The notes beneath the pieces were generated by a model that was given only the letters and a program-made list of their open reading frames with translations, was not told the origin of the DNA and searched no databases. Positions 43,905 through 53,084 of a stretch of 64,000 bases of DNA are shown here, one piece after another (the first letter of the stretch is position 1; every line of letters starts with the position of its first letter). The stretch lies in NCBI GenBank assembly GCA_030427145.1, contig JAUHWT010000008.1:143107-207106 (forward strand). Direction: 5' to 3'. The translations under genes and the position numbers were made by a program. Origin of the DNA: Alphaproteobacteria bacterium. Its GTDB lineage: Bacteria; Pseudomonadota; Alphaproteobacteria; Rhodobacterales; Rhodobacteraceae.

Positions 43905-44012
43905 AAAATATTGTCAGCACTCTGCGGAATTATCAATTTATACCCATAAATCTCTGTTTTTTCAACAAAATAAATTTTCACCTCAAACTGATATTTTTGT
44001 TGATTTCACAAA

Positions 44013-44028
44013 ATCTTGTGTACAAGAT
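44013..44028. promoter_or_regulatory. Palindrome of GntR/FadR operator type
   Basis: ATCTTGTGTACAAGAT: perfect 7-bp arms around GT. The core TTGT-GT-ACAA fits the TNGT-NN-ACNA consensus of FadR-subfamily GntR regulators, common for hexuronate genes. No GntR gene is in the window, so a regulator encoded elsewhere is implied. Confidence 0.5.
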
Positions 44029-44032
44029 ATTT

Positions 44033-44047
44033 CGGAACGCCGTTTCA
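44033..44047. repeat. 15-bp direct repeat, copy 2 (candidate IclR operator)
   Basis: Second exact copy of the motif at 43890-43904, 143 bp away and 32 bp before the GH105 start, only five bases from the GntR-type palindrome. The two copies bracket the AT-rich promoter region from the iclR side and the GH105 side. Confidence 0.55.
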
Positions 44048-44078
44048 CATTTTCAGAAAAGCAGGAACCACCTCACGC

Positions 44079-45200
44079 ATGCACCCGCTCCTCCGCCAGA
44101 AGGACCACTTCATCAGCCGCGCCGAAGTCTGCGCGCTGATTGATCGTCTGGCGAACAATCTCATCAACATCACCGATGAGACCGGCGAGTTCATTCTGCG
44201 GCTGGAGGACGGCCGGGAAATCGACACGAAAGGCTGGGCCGGATGGGAATGGACCCACGGCATCGGGCTTTTCGGGCTTCTGAAATACTACGAACAGACC
44301 CGCGACGCCGGCGCGAAGAAGATCATCGACGACTGGTTCGCCGCCCGCCTGGCCGAGGGCACGCCCACCAAAAACATCAACACCATGGCCCCCTTCCTGA
44401 CGCTCGCCTTCCTCTATGAGCGCGAGGGCAACATGGAATGGCGCCCCTATCTCGAACAGTGGGCCGACTGGGTCATGTACACCATGCCCCGCGTGCGGGA
44501 AGGGGGCCTTCAGCACATCGTCTACAACCGCATCAATGAGGGCGAGATGTGGGACGACACGCTGATGATGAGCGTCCTGCCGCTCGCCAAAATCGGTTTG
44601 GTACTCGACCGGCCCGAATACCTCGAAGAGGCAAAGTTCCAGTTCCTCACCCACATCCAGTATCTGATGGACAGCAAAACCGGGCTTTGGTTCCATGGCT
44701 GGACATTCGAGGGCAACCACAGTTTCGCCAACGCCCTCTGGGCCCGCGGCAACAGTTGGGCGACCATCGCGATCCCCGAGTTTATCGAGATGCTTAACCT
44801 CGGCGAGCGCGACCCCATCCGCCGCCATCTCGTCTCGACCCTCCGCCGCCAGGCGGAGACCCTGCGCGACGTGCAGGACCCGGACACCGGCATGTGGCAC
44901 ACACTGCTCACCGACCCGTCGAGCTATGTGGAGGCCTCCGCCACCGCCGGCTTCGCCTACGGAATTCTCAAATCCGTCCGCCTGCGGCTTCTCGACCCGG
45001 AGTTCGAGGAGGTGGGCGTAAAGGCCGTCCAGGCCATCACGAACAACATCAACCCGGAAGGCGAACTGCTGAACGTCTCGTTCGGCACCCCGATGGGCAG
45101 CGACCTCGACTTCTACAAATCCATTCCCCGGACATCGATGCCATACGGCCAGGCCATGGCGATACTCTGTCTGTCGGAATACCTCAGAACCTACATTTAA
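44079..45200 (+). CDS. GH105 unsaturated rhamnogalacturonyl/glucuronyl hydrolase
   Basis: 373 residues, no signal peptide, so cytoplasmic. Alpha/alpha-barrel of glycoside hydrolase family 105 (YteR/YesR). Catalytic region GEMWDDTLMMSVLPLA with D159/D160 corresponding to the general acid of YteR; FHGWTFEGNHSFANALWARGNSW is the second signature. It removes the 4,5-unsaturated uronic acid left at the non-reducing end by a polysaccharide lyase. Start at 44079 after AGGAACCACC. First gene of the catabolic operon. Whether the source is rhamnogalacturonan, ulvan or another polymer cannot be read. Confidence 0.88.
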   Translation: MHPLLRQKDHFISRAEVCALIDRLANNLINITDETGEFILRLEDGREIDTKGWAGWEWTHGIGLFGLLKYYEQTRDAGAKKIIDDWFAARLAEGTPTKNINTMAPFLTLAFLYEREGNMEWRPYLEQWADWVMYTMPRVREGGLQHIVYNRINEGEMWDDTLMMSVLPLAKIGLVLDRPEYLEEAKFQFLTHIQYLMDSKTGLWFHGWTFEGNHSFANALWARGNSWATIAIPEFIEMLNLGERDPIRRHLVSTLRRQAETLRDVQDPDTGMWHTLLTDPSSYVEASATAGFAYGILKSVRLRLLDPEFEEVGVKAVQAITNNINPEGELLNVSFGTPMGSDLDFYKSIPRTSMPYGQAMAILCLSEYLRTYI

Positions 45201-45293
45201 GGACGCCATCGCCCCGCGGCGCACCAGCTGGGGTACAAACCATAACCAAATCACCCGCCACAGAGACGGGTACGGAAAGGGAGAAACAAAACC

Positions 45294-46574
45294 ATGTCAA
45301 AACTGTCACGGCGCCAGGCGCTTGGAACCATCGGAGCCGCCGCCGCGGCCTCAACGCTGCCGGGTCTGCCCGCGCTGGCCGCCGACCGCTCCATCCGCCA
45401 CTTCTGGTGGGGCAACCCCGAGCGCGACAAACGCACCTTCGCGGTCATTGACGTGTTCCAGAAAAACCACCCCGACATCGAAGTCTCCGGCGAGACCATC
45501 GGCTGGGGCGACTACTGGACCAAAATGGCCACGCAGACCGCCGGCAAAAACATGGCCGACCTCGTGCAGATGGACTACCGCTTCCTGTTCGAATACGTCT
45601 ATCGCGGCGCGATCGTGTCCCTTGACGAATTCATCGGCAACGGTCTCGATCTGTCGAATTTCGATGAGGGCCCGCTTTCCGGCGGTATGGTCGACGGCAA
45701 GCTCTATGCCCTCAACATCGGCTCCAACTCCCAGGTGGTCCCCTACAACACCCGCCTGTTTGACGAAGCCGGCGTCACCGCCGACCCGATCAACTGGACC
45801 CGCGAGGAATTCGCTACGGTCTGTGAGCAGATTACCTCCAAAACCGATGCGCGCGGATCAGACGATTTCTCCCTCGCCATCGAAAACGTCGAAGGCTGGG
45901 TCCGCCAGGACGGACGCGACTTCTACGACGCCGACGGAAACGTCACCGCAACCCCCGAGGACGTTGCGGAATACTGGTCGTACTGGAAGGAACTGCGCGA
46001 CGCGGGAGTCGTAGCTGACAAGAACAAGACCGTCATCCTCGATCCCTCCATGACCGAAGCGGGCGTAGTGACCGGTGACACAGCCATGTCGACCTACTGG
46101 TCCAACCAGCTTGTAGCAATACAGGGCCTCATGAAGGACCCGGTTGGCGCCGCCATGATCCCGCACAAGGCCGATGGAGCAGGCCGGGCACAGTTCATCA
46201 AACCCTCCATGTTCATGTCGCTCACACGCGACGCAAAGGACAAGGAAGCGGCCATCGCTTACATGAACGACTGGATCAACGAACCGGAAACGACTGCGAT
46301 CCTCGGACTTGAGCGCGGTATCCCCGCCAATCCGAACGTACGCGAGGCGCTGGCACCGGACTTTACGCCGGCCGAAAAGCTCTCCGTGGATTACTTCAAC
46401 GCCATCCAGGATAAGGTCGGCCCGCTGCCGCTGCCACAGCCCAAGGGAGCCGGTGAGGTCCGTGACGCCTTCATGCGCATCGGCACCGAAGTGGTACTCG
46501 ATCAGATGGAACCGGCCGAGGCTGCCGGCATCTTCATCGAGGACGCGCAGGCGATCATTGATCGCGCACGCTGA
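45294..46574 (+). CDS. Sugar ABC transporter substrate-binding protein (CUT1)
   Basis: 426 residues with a twin-arginine-type signal (LSRRQALGTIGAAAAASTLPGLPALA). Family 1 extracellular binding protein fold (FWWGNPERDKRTFAVIDVFQKNHPDIEV, MADLVQMDYRFLFEYVYRGAIVSLDEF). Binds an oligosaccharide, probably the unsaturated uronate-bearing substrate of GH105. Follows GH105 by 93 bp, with GGAAAGGGAG before the ATG. A strong hairpin follows its stop. Confidence 0.9.
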   Translation: MSKLSRRQALGTIGAAAAASTLPGLPALAADRSIRHFWWGNPERDKRTFAVIDVFQKNHPDIEVSGETIGWGDYWTKMATQTAGKNMADLVQMDYRFLFEYVYRGAIVSLDEFIGNGLDLSNFDEGPLSGGMVDGKLYALNIGSNSQVVPYNTRLFDEAGVTADPINWTREEFATVCEQITSKTDARGSDDFSLAIENVEGWVRQDGRDFYDADGNVTATPEDVAEYWSYWKELRDAGVVADKNKTVILDPSMTEAGVVTGDTAMSTYWSNQLVAIQGLMKDPVGAAMIPHKADGAGRAQFIKPSMFMSLTRDAKDKEAAIAYMNDWINEPETTAILGLERGIPANPNVREALAPDFTPAEKLSVDYFNAIQDKVGPLPLPQPKGAGEVRDAFMRIGTEVVLDQMEPAEAAGIFIEDAQAIIDRAR

Positions 46575-46604
46575 TCACCGTTCAGACCGCTAACACGGTC
46601 AGCC

Positions 46605-46633
46605 ACCGGTTCCGGGTCCGCCCTGGAACCGGT
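46605..46633 (+). promoter_or_regulatory. Intercistronic hairpin after the binding-protein gene
   Basis: ACCGGTTCC-GGG (46605-46616) pairs with CCC-T-GGAACCGGT (46621-46633), a 12-bp stem with one bulge and a four-base loop, 30 bp after the binding-protein stop. No T-run follows. Typical of hairpins that protect the abundant binding-protein part of an ABC transporter mRNA. Confidence 0.6.
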
Positions 46634-46659
46634 CCCTTCCCGATGTGGGGCAGCAAACA

Positions 46660-47553
46660 ATGAAAAAATTCCTCGCGCGCAACGGACCGGGCTATGTCTT
46701 CCTCCTGCCCTGGTTCCTTGGCTTCTTCCTTCTGGCGCTCGGCCCGATCCTCGCGTCGCTGTACCTGTCGTTCACACGCTACGACATGGTCGGCGACCCC
46801 CGCTGGATCGGCTTCGACAACTACCAGTACATGTTCGAACGCGACCGCCGGTTCTGGAAAGCCCTGGAGGTGACGTTCACCTACGTCTTCCTCTCCGTGC
46901 CCGCCCGCCTGATCATGGCGCTCGGCGTCGCGATGCTGCTCGACAAGGGTCTGCGCACCATCGGGGTCTACCGCGCGATTTTCTATCTCCCGTCACTGCT
47001 CGGCGCGTCCATCGCCATCGCCATCCTCTGGCGCCAGCTCTTCGCAGCCGACGGCGTGGTCAACCAGATCCTTGCCAAATTCGGCATCGAGGGCGCGGCC
47101 TGGATCTCCAATCCGGACACCTCGCTCTACACCCTCGTCGTTCTAGCCATGTGGCAGTTCGGCTCGCCGATGCTCATCTTCCTCGCCGGTCTGCGCGGCA
47201 TCCCCCGCGACCTCTACGAGGCGGCGGAAATCGACGGCACCTCCAAACGCCGCCAGTTCTTCCGCATCACCCTGCCGCTGCTCGCACCGGTGATCTTCTT
47301 CAACCTGGTGCTTCAGACCATCGAGGCGTTCAAGACCTTCTCCTCGGCCTTCATCATCTCCGGCGGCACCGGTGCCCCCGCGGACAGCCTGCTGTTCTAC
47401 ACGGTCTACCTGTTCAACGAGGCCTTCAAGTTCTTCCGCATGGGCTACGCCTCCGCACTGGCCTGGGTCCTGCTTATCATCATCGGCTTCTTCACCGCCG
47501 TTTCGTTCTTCACCTCAAAATACTGGGTTCACTATGAAAACGAACGTGATTGA
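46660..47553 (+). CDS. Sugar ABC transporter permease (UgpA/MalF type)
   Basis: 297 residues, six membrane helices. CUT1 permease with EAA motif AAEIDGTSKRRQFFRITLPLLAP. Start ATG 46660 (MKKFLARNGPGYVFLLPWFLGFF); an in-frame GTG at 46645 is less likely. Overlaps the second permease by 20 bases. Works with the second permease, the binding protein and the MsmK-like ATPase. Confidence 0.9.
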   Translation: MKKFLARNGPGYVFLLPWFLGFFLLALGPILASLYLSFTRYDMVGDPRWIGFDNYQYMFERDRRFWKALEVTFTYVFLSVPARLIMALGVAMLLDKGLRTIGVYRAIFYLPSLLGASIAIAILWRQLFAADGVVNQILAKFGIEGAAWISNPDTSLYTLVVLAMWQFGSPMLIFLAGLRGIPRDLYEAAEIDGTSKRRQFFRITLPLLAPVIFFNLVLQTIEAFKTFSSAFIISGGTGAPADSLLFYTVYLFNEAFKFFRMGYASALAWVLLIIIGFFTAVSFFTSKYWVHYENERD

Positions 47554-48463
47554 AAAAGCCGTCGAACCCGACGTCCTCGAGGAGATGCGGCATTCGGCGG
47601 AAATCGCCCACGAACTCCGCCTTCGCCAGCAGCAGAGATCGCGCCGCGCCCGCATCTACAAACACATCTTCCTCATCGGCATGTCGGTGATGATGCTCTA
47701 CCCGCTGTTCTGGCTCTTTGCCTCGTCGCTCAAGCCGGAAAACGAGATCTTCAACACCCTGTCCCTGTGGCCGTCCGAGTTTAACTGGGACAACTACACC
47801 AAAGGCTGGGAGGCGCTGCCGATCTCCTTCACCGTGTTCTACGCCAACTCGGCCATTGTCACGGTGCTCTCGGTCATCGGGAACCTGCTGTCCTGCTCCT
47901 TCGCGGCCTACGCGTTTGCGCGACTGCAGTTCTCCGGCAAAAACCTCTTCTTTGCGCTGATGATGATGACCCTGATGATCCCGTATCACGTGGTGCTCAT
48001 CCCCCAGTATGTGCTCTTCCTCAACCTCGGCTGGGTGGACACCTACCTGCCGCTGGTCGTGCCACGCTTCCTGGCGTCGGAGGCCTTCTTCATCTTCCTG
48101 ATGGTGCAGTTCTTCCGCCAGATCCCCCGCGAACTGGACGAGGCGGCCATGATCGACGGCTGTTCACCCTTCAAGATCTACTGGGCCATCATCCTGCCGC
48201 TGTCGCTTCCCGCAATGGGCACGGCCGCAATCTTTTCGCTGATCTGGGTCTGGGAGGATTTCCTCGCACCCCTGATCTACCTCAACGACATCAAATCCTA
48301 CACCGTGCCGCTCGCACTGCGTCTGTTCCTCGATCAGGAAGGCCAGTCCGTCTACGGACAGATGTTCGCCATGTCGATGCTCTCGCTGGTGCCGGTGATC
48401 ATATTCTTCGTCGCCTTCCAGAAGCTCATCGTGCGCGGAATCGCGACCTCGGGAATGAAATAG
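47534..48463 (+). CDS. Sugar ABC transporter permease (UgpE/MalG type)
   Basis: 309 residues, six membrane helices after a charged N-terminus of about 45 residues (EEMRHSAEIAHELRLRQQQRSRR), longer than usual. EAA motif DEAAMIDGCSPFKIYWAIILPLSLPA. The ATG at 47534 lies inside the upstream permease gene, so the two are translationally coupled. Confidence 0.9.
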   Translation: MKTNVIEKAVEPDVLEEMRHSAEIAHELRLRQQQRSRRARIYKHIFLIGMSVMMLYPLFWLFASSLKPENEIFNTLSLWPSEFNWDNYTKGWEALPISFTVFYANSAIVTVLSVIGNLLSCSFAAYAFARLQFSGKNLFFALMMMTLMIPYHVVLIPQYVLFLNLGWVDTYLPLVVPRFLASEAFFIFLMVQFFRQIPRELDEAAMIDGCSPFKIYWAIILPLSLPAMGTAAIFSLIWVWEDFLAPLIYLNDIKSYTVPLALRLFLDQEGQSVYGQMFAMSMLSLVPVIIFFVAFQKLIVRGIATSGMK

Positions 48464-48476
48464 GGAACTGTAACCA

Positions 48477-49568
48477 ATGGCTGGTCTTACTCTTCGCAAC
48501 GTCGAGAAATCCTACGGCAACGTCACCGTGATGTCGGGTCTCAATCTCGACATTCATGACGGCGAGTTCCTCGTTCTCGTGGGCCCCTCAGGCTGCGGCA
48601 AATCCACGCTCCTGCGCATGATCGCGGGGCTGGAGGAAATCTCCGATGGCACGGTCGCCATCGAAAACACCATCGTAAACGACCTTCCCGCCTCCAAGCG
48701 GGAACTGTCGATGGTATTTCAAAGCTACGCGCTCTACCCGCACATGTCGGTGCGCAAAAACCTCGCCTTCGGCCTGCAAAATCTGAAAATGCCGAAGGCC
48801 GAGGTCGACCGCCGCGTCGATGAGGCCGCCCGCGTGCTCCAGATCGGGGAACTGATGGACCGCAAACCCCGTCAGCTCTCCGGCGGCCAAAAACAGCGCG
48901 TCGCCATCGGCCGCGCCATCGTGCGCGAACCCAAGCTCTTCCTCTTTGACGAGCCGCTCTCCAACCTCGATGCCGAACTGCGCGTGCAAATGCGCGTCGA
49001 ACTTGCCTCGCTCTACTCCAAACTCGGCACCACCATGATCTACGTGACCCACGATCAGGTGGAGGCCATGACCATGGCCACCCGCATCGTGGTTCTGCGC
49101 AAGGGCATCATCGAACAGGTCGGCACACCCCACGAGCTTTACACCCGCCCGGCAAACCTCTTCGTTGCCGGTTTCATAGGATCCCCCAAAATCAACATGT
49201 TCTCCGCCAAAGCCACCAAGGGTGCCCACGGCATCCACATCGCCATGCCGGACTTCCAGGACTTCGAAATCGACGGCCTTGAGCGCACCGTGGACGATGT
49301 CACTGTCTGTATCCGCCCCGAGGCCTTCCGTCCCAACGGCGGCTCGATTTCCGTCAACGCCACCATCGACCTCGTCGAATACCTGGGCAGCGAAATCCTC
49401 CTGCACACCCGCCTGCCTTCCGGCCAGACCGTCCTGATGCAAACCGGCGGCAAGGCCGCTTACGCGAAGGGACAGAGCATCACGGTCGGCTTCGAGCCCG
49501 GCGACGTGCACGTCTTCGACCACAACGGCAACCGTGTCCCGTTCGTCCGCGAGGAGGCCCTGGCGTGA
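48477..49568 (+). CDS. Sugar ABC transporter ATP-binding protein (UgpC/MsmK type)
   Basis: 363 residues. Walker A GPSGCGKST, Q-loop FQSYALYPHMSV, signature LSGGQKQR, Walker B LFLFDEPLSNLD, H-loop THDQVEAM, then a C-terminal TOBE/MalK-type regulatory domain (residues 245-360). Energises the CUT1 importer. The stop overlaps the GTG of the next oxidoreductase, linking transport and catabolism in one operon. Confidence 0.93.
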   Translation: MAGLTLRNVEKSYGNVTVMSGLNLDIHDGEFLVLVGPSGCGKSTLLRMIAGLEEISDGTVAIENTIVNDLPASKRELSMVFQSYALYPHMSVRKNLAFGLQNLKMPKAEVDRRVDEAARVLQIGELMDRKPRQLSGGQKQRVAIGRAIVREPKLFLFDEPLSNLDAELRVQMRVELASLYSKLGTTMIYVTHDQVEAMTMATRIVVLRKGIIEQVGTPHELYTRPANLFVAGFIGSPKINMFSAKATKGAHGIHIAMPDFQDFEIDGLERTVDDVTVCIRPEAFRPNGGSISVNATIDLVEYLGSEILLHTRLPSGQTVLMQTGGKAAYAKGQSITVGFEPGDVHVFDHNGNRVPFVREEALA

Positions 49569-50857
49569 AGCTTGCCATAGTAGGGTGTGGCTCCCGCCAC
49601 TCCATGTTTTCCGAGAGTGTTTCTGAGGATTACCCGGACCGGCACGAGATTGTCGCCATGTGCGACAACAATGCCCACCGCATGAACATCGCCGCCCAGG
49701 CCGCGTTCCGCGAGGGCACCAACGGCGTCGCGACCTACCACGCCGACGCCTTTGACGCGATGATCGCCGAGCAGAAGCCTGACACCGTGGTCGTCACCAC
49801 GCCTGACTTCCTGCACGCTGACTACATCGTACGCGCTTTTGAGTCCGGCTGCGACGTGATCTGCGAAAAGCCCATGACGATCGACCTGTCCTCCCTGAAA
49901 CAGATCACCGAGGCCCAGAAACGCACGGGCCGCCAGGTGAGGGTGACCTTCAACTACCGCTACTCACCCGCCCGCACGCAACTCAAACAGCTGCTGGCCT
50001 CCGGCACCATCGGCGAGATCACCGCCGTTGATTTCCGCTGGCATCTCGACCGCGTCCACGGCGCCGACTATTTCCGCCGCTGGCACCGCCAGAAGGAAAA
50101 CTCCGGCGGGCTCCTCGTCCACAAGGCCACCCACCATTTCGACCTGCTGAACTGGTGGCTCGGCTCCGTCCCAACCCATGTCACGGCATCGGGCCGACGC
50201 GCTTTCTATCGCCCCGAAACCGCCGTCGATCTGGGCCTTGAGGGCCGCGGCCCCCGCTGCGCCACCTGTGCCGTCGCGGACAAATGCGACTTTGAACTCG
50301 ACATGGACGCCGACGCCCCGTTGCGCGCGCTCTACCGCGAGGCCGAACACGAGGACGGCTACTACCGCGACCTCTGCGTCTTCGATGAGGAGATCGGCAT
50401 CGAGGACACGATGCAGGCCCATATCCGCTTCGCCTCCGGCGCCACCGCGAACTACACGCTGACCGCCTATTCCCCCTGGGAGGGTCTGGAGATCAAATTC
50501 CAGGGCACCAAAGGCGACCTCACACACAGGCATGTCGAGGTCCACGGCGTATTCGGCGGCGAACGCGCCCATGCAGGCAAGGACGCCGTCACGACCGAAC
50601 TTCACCTCGCCGGCCACAAACCGGAAATGCTCGACGTCCCCAAAGGCGAGGGCCACCACGGCGGCGCCGACCCGGTCATGCTCGGCTACATCTTCGACCC
50701 CGACAACATGGAACCCGACCTTTACGACCGCGCCTCCGACCATGTGGCGGGCGGGTGGTCCATCCTCACCGGCATCGCCGCCAACATGTCCATCGAGACC
50801 GGCGGCACCGTCGACATCCAACAGATGCTCCGCGCCCGGAACATCACCCTCGCATAA
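49565..50857 (+). CDS. Gfo/Idh/MocA family oxidoreductase with Cys cluster
   Basis: 430 residues. N-terminal Rossmann domain (MKLAIVGCGSRHSMFSESV) with the EKP motif (VICEKPMT) that marks the family, then a C-terminal alpha/beta domain. It is long for the family and has a cysteine cluster near residues 236-242 (RCATCAVADKC), which could bind a metal. GTG start overlapping the ATPase stop. Likely an NAD(P)-dependent sugar or sugar-acid dehydrogenase acting on GH105 products. Substrate unknown. Confidence 0.85.
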   Translation: MKLAIVGCGSRHSMFSESVSEDYPDRHEIVAMCDNNAHRMNIAAQAAFREGTNGVATYHADAFDAMIAEQKPDTVVVTTPDFLHADYIVRAFESGCDVICEKPMTIDLSSLKQITEAQKRTGRQVRVTFNYRYSPARTQLKQLLASGTIGEITAVDFRWHLDRVHGADYFRRWHRQKENSGGLLVHKATHHFDLLNWWLGSVPTHVTASGRRAFYRPETAVDLGLEGRGPRCATCAVADKCDFELDMDADAPLRALYREAEHEDGYYRDLCVFDEEIGIEDTMQAHIRFASGATANYTLTAYSPWEGLEIKFQGTKGDLTHRHVEVHGVFGGERAHAGKDAVTTELHLAGHKPEMLDVPKGEGHHGGADPVMLGYIFDPDNMEPDLYDRASDHVAGGWSILTGIAANMSIETGGTVDIQQMLRARNITLA

Positions 50858-50896
50858 ACCGCGCAATCCCGCGGCCCCCCGAAAGGCAGTCATTAA

Positions 50897-51919
50897 ATGA
50901 CACAGGACAACGGAATCAAACTCGGCATCATCGGTGTGGATCACGGCCACATCTTCGGAATGCTCGGCAACATGCTTGCCCAGGGCTGCACCGCCGCCCA
51001 GTGGTGGTCCGACAGCGACTGGGTTCTCACCGAAAAATTTGCGGAGACCTACCCCGACCTCGAACGCGCCGCCGACCGCCGCACCATCCTCGACGACCCG
51101 GATGTGGACATGATCCTCATCGCCGCCGTGCCGGAGGACCGCGCCGACCTCGCCATCGAGGCCATGAAAGCGGGCAAGGACGTCATGGTCGACAAACCCG
51201 GCTGCACTACCCTGGAACAGCTTCAACGCATCAAAGCCACCGCAGCCGAAACCGGCCGCATCTGGACCATCAACTTCTCCGAACGCTTCCAGGTCCCCTG
51301 CGCCGCAAAGGCCGAGGATCTCGTAGCCCAGGGCGCCATCGGAAAGGTCGTCCAGACCCTCGGCATGGGCCCCCACAAACAGAACCTCAAAACCCGCCCC
51401 GACTGGTTTTTCGACCGCAACCGCTACGGCGGCATCCTCTGCGACATCGGCTCGCACCAGATGGACCAGTTCCTCCACTTCACCGGCTCCACCGAGGTCG
51501 ACATCCGCCACGCGCTCGTGGACAACAAAACCCTGCCATCCCGCCCCGGCTTCCAGGATTTCGGCGAAACCGTGCTCCAGGGCGACCAGGGTCACAGCTA
51601 CATCCGCGTCGACTGGTTCACACCGAAGGGCCTGCCCATGTGGGGCGACGGCCGCCTGACAATCCTGGGCGAGAACGGCTATATCGAACTGCGCAAATAC
51701 ATCGACCTCGCCAACGGCAACCTCGGCGACCAGCTCCTGCTCGCCAATGACGAGGGGTCGGAGGTCATCGACTGCCGCGAGGTGCCGCTCCACTACTTCC
51801 CGCGTCTCTGTGCCGACATCCAGGACCGCAGCGAAACCGCCGTCGCCCAGGAACACACCTTCCGCGTCATGGATCTCGCCATCCGCGCCCAGATGCAGGC
51901 CGAGGGAGCCACGGAATGA
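50897..51919 (+). CDS. Gfo/Idh/MocA family oxidoreductase
   Basis: 340 residues. Rossmann start GIKLGIIGVDHGHIFGMLGNML; the EKP motif is DKP here (VMVDKPGCT), a conservative change at a residue that normally helps place the nicotinamide. C-terminal half has FDRNRYGGILCDIGSHQMDQFLHFTG, the usual HxxD-like segment. 39 bp after the previous oxidoreductase; overlaps the next by ATGA. Dehydrogenase of unknown sugar substrate. Confidence 0.85.
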   Translation: MTQDNGIKLGIIGVDHGHIFGMLGNMLAQGCTAAQWWSDSDWVLTEKFAETYPDLERAADRRTILDDPDVDMILIAAVPEDRADLAIEAMKAGKDVMVDKPGCTTLEQLQRIKATAAETGRIWTINFSERFQVPCAAKAEDLVAQGAIGKVVQTLGMGPHKQNLKTRPDWFFDRNRYGGILCDIGSHQMDQFLHFTGSTEVDIRHALVDNKTLPSRPGFQDFGETVLQGDQGHSYIRVDWFTPKGLPMWGDGRLTILGENGYIELRKYIDLANGNLGDQLLLANDEGSEVIDCREVPLHYFPRLCADIQDRSETAVAQEHTFRVMDLAIRAQMQAEGATE

Positions 51920-53004
51920 AAAAGGTCAATGTCGCCGTCATCGGTGCCGGGGTAGGGCAAAAGCACTACCAGTCTTTCCGTGAACTGCCGGATATGTACA
52001 CAGTTTCAGCGGTTTGCGACACAAACCTCGACCGTGTGAACGACTTCGTGAAGCCCGAACACGGCACCAAAGTCACCGCGGATTACGACGAAATCCTGGC
52101 CGATCCGGATGTTGAGCTCATCGACATCTGCCTGCCGCCGCACCTCCATTTTGATTTCACCGCCCGCGCACTCCAAGCGGGCAAGGACGTCATCTGCGAA
52201 AAACCCCTGACCAGCAGCGTCGCCGATGTCGACCGTCTCATCGCAATCAGCGCGGAGACCGGCCGCACCGTCTATCCGGTGTTCCAGTACCGCTTCGGCA
52301 TGGGCATGACCAAACTGCGCGCGCTGATGGATGCGGGCCTCGCCGGACGCGCCTATGTGGCCTCCATCGAGACCCACTGGAACCGCGGCGCGGACTACTA
52401 CGCCGTCGACTGGCGCGGCACCTGGAAGGGCGAACAGGGCGGCTGCATCCTCGGCCATTCCATCCACATGCACGACCTCATGAGCTTTGTCCTCGGCCCG
52501 GTCCAGTCTGTCTTTGCCCGCACCGGAACCCGCGTCAACGACATCGAGGTCGAGGACTGCGCAGCACTCTCCGTCCAGATGGAATCCGGCGCGCTCGTCA
52601 CCAGTTCCGTCACGCTCGGCGCCGCCAATGACACCAGCCGCATGCGCTTCTGCTTCGAGGGTCTGACCGCCGAAAGCGGTTCAACCCCGCCATACGCCCC
52701 GGCGGAGGGCGACTGGACCTTCACCGCCCGCGACCCCGTCACCCAGGACCAGGTCGACGCGGTGCTCGCAAAAGTCGAGGATGAACCCGCCGGCCAGGTC
52801 GGTTTCTCCGTTGAGGTCTACCGCGCCATGCGCGGCCTCACATCCGCCTGCGTCAACATCGAACAGGCCCGCCAGTCCATCGAATTCGTCTCCGCCGTCT
52901 ACCAGTCCGCCGGCAGCGGCCTGCCGGTGTCACTGCCCATGCAGAAAGACGCACCGATGTATAACAGCTGGATGCCCGCCGAAGCCACGGTAGCATCCGC
53001 CTGA
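51916..53004 (+). CDS. Gfo/Idh/MocA family oxidoreductase
   Basis: 362 residues. Rossmann motif VAVIGAGVGQKHYQSF, EKP motif VICEKPLTSS, and C-terminal GGCILGHSIHMHDLMSFVLGP. Third and last dehydrogenase of the operon, coupled by ATGA to the second. Three enzymes of this family in a row suggests consecutive oxidation, epimerisation or reduction steps. The operon ends at the hairpin at 53011-53045. Confidence 0.86.
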   Translation: MKKVNVAVIGAGVGQKHYQSFRELPDMYTVSAVCDTNLDRVNDFVKPEHGTKVTADYDEILADPDVELIDICLPPHLHFDFTARALQAGKDVICEKPLTSSVADVDRLIAISAETGRTVYPVFQYRFGMGMTKLRALMDAGLAGRAYVASIETHWNRGADYYAVDWRGTWKGEQGGCILGHSIHMHDLMSFVLGPVQSVFARTGTRVNDIEVEDCAALSVQMESGALVTSSVTLGAANDTSRMRFCFEGLTAESGSTPPYAPAEGDWTFTARDPVTQDQVDAVLAKVEDEPAGQVGFSVEVYRAMRGLTSACVNIEQARQSIEFVSAVYQSAGSGLPVSLPMQKDAPMYNSWMPAEATVASA

Positions 53005-53010
53005 AAAATT

Positions 53011-53045
53011 AGGGCTTCAGCGGGTAACACCCCCGCTGAAGCCCT
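53011..53045. terminator. Bidirectional terminator hairpin
   Basis: AGGGCTTCAGCGGG (53011-53024) and CCCGCTGAAGCCCT (53032-53045) form a perfect 14-bp stem with a 7-base loop between convergent operons. Read on the minus strand the stem is followed by AATTTTTC, a good intrinsic terminator for the carbamoylase operon; on the plus strand the downstream side is not T-rich, but the stem may still help end the oxidoreductase operon. Confidence 0.85.
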
Positions 53046-53084
53046 AAACACACATATTCATGCTTATGTTATAAAACGGCCGAA

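Noticed and set aside
44013..44047. Calling the GH105 upstream repeats a KdgR box
   Set aside because: The repeat core is an imperfect GGAACG-C-CGTTTC palindrome, not the enterobacterial KdgR consensus, so I describe it only as a candidate IclR operator.
49964..51856. 630-codon open frame on the minus strand opposite two oxidoreductase genes
   Set aside because: Entirely covered by well-supported Gfo/Idh/MocA genes; it even spans their boundary. No recognisable domains.
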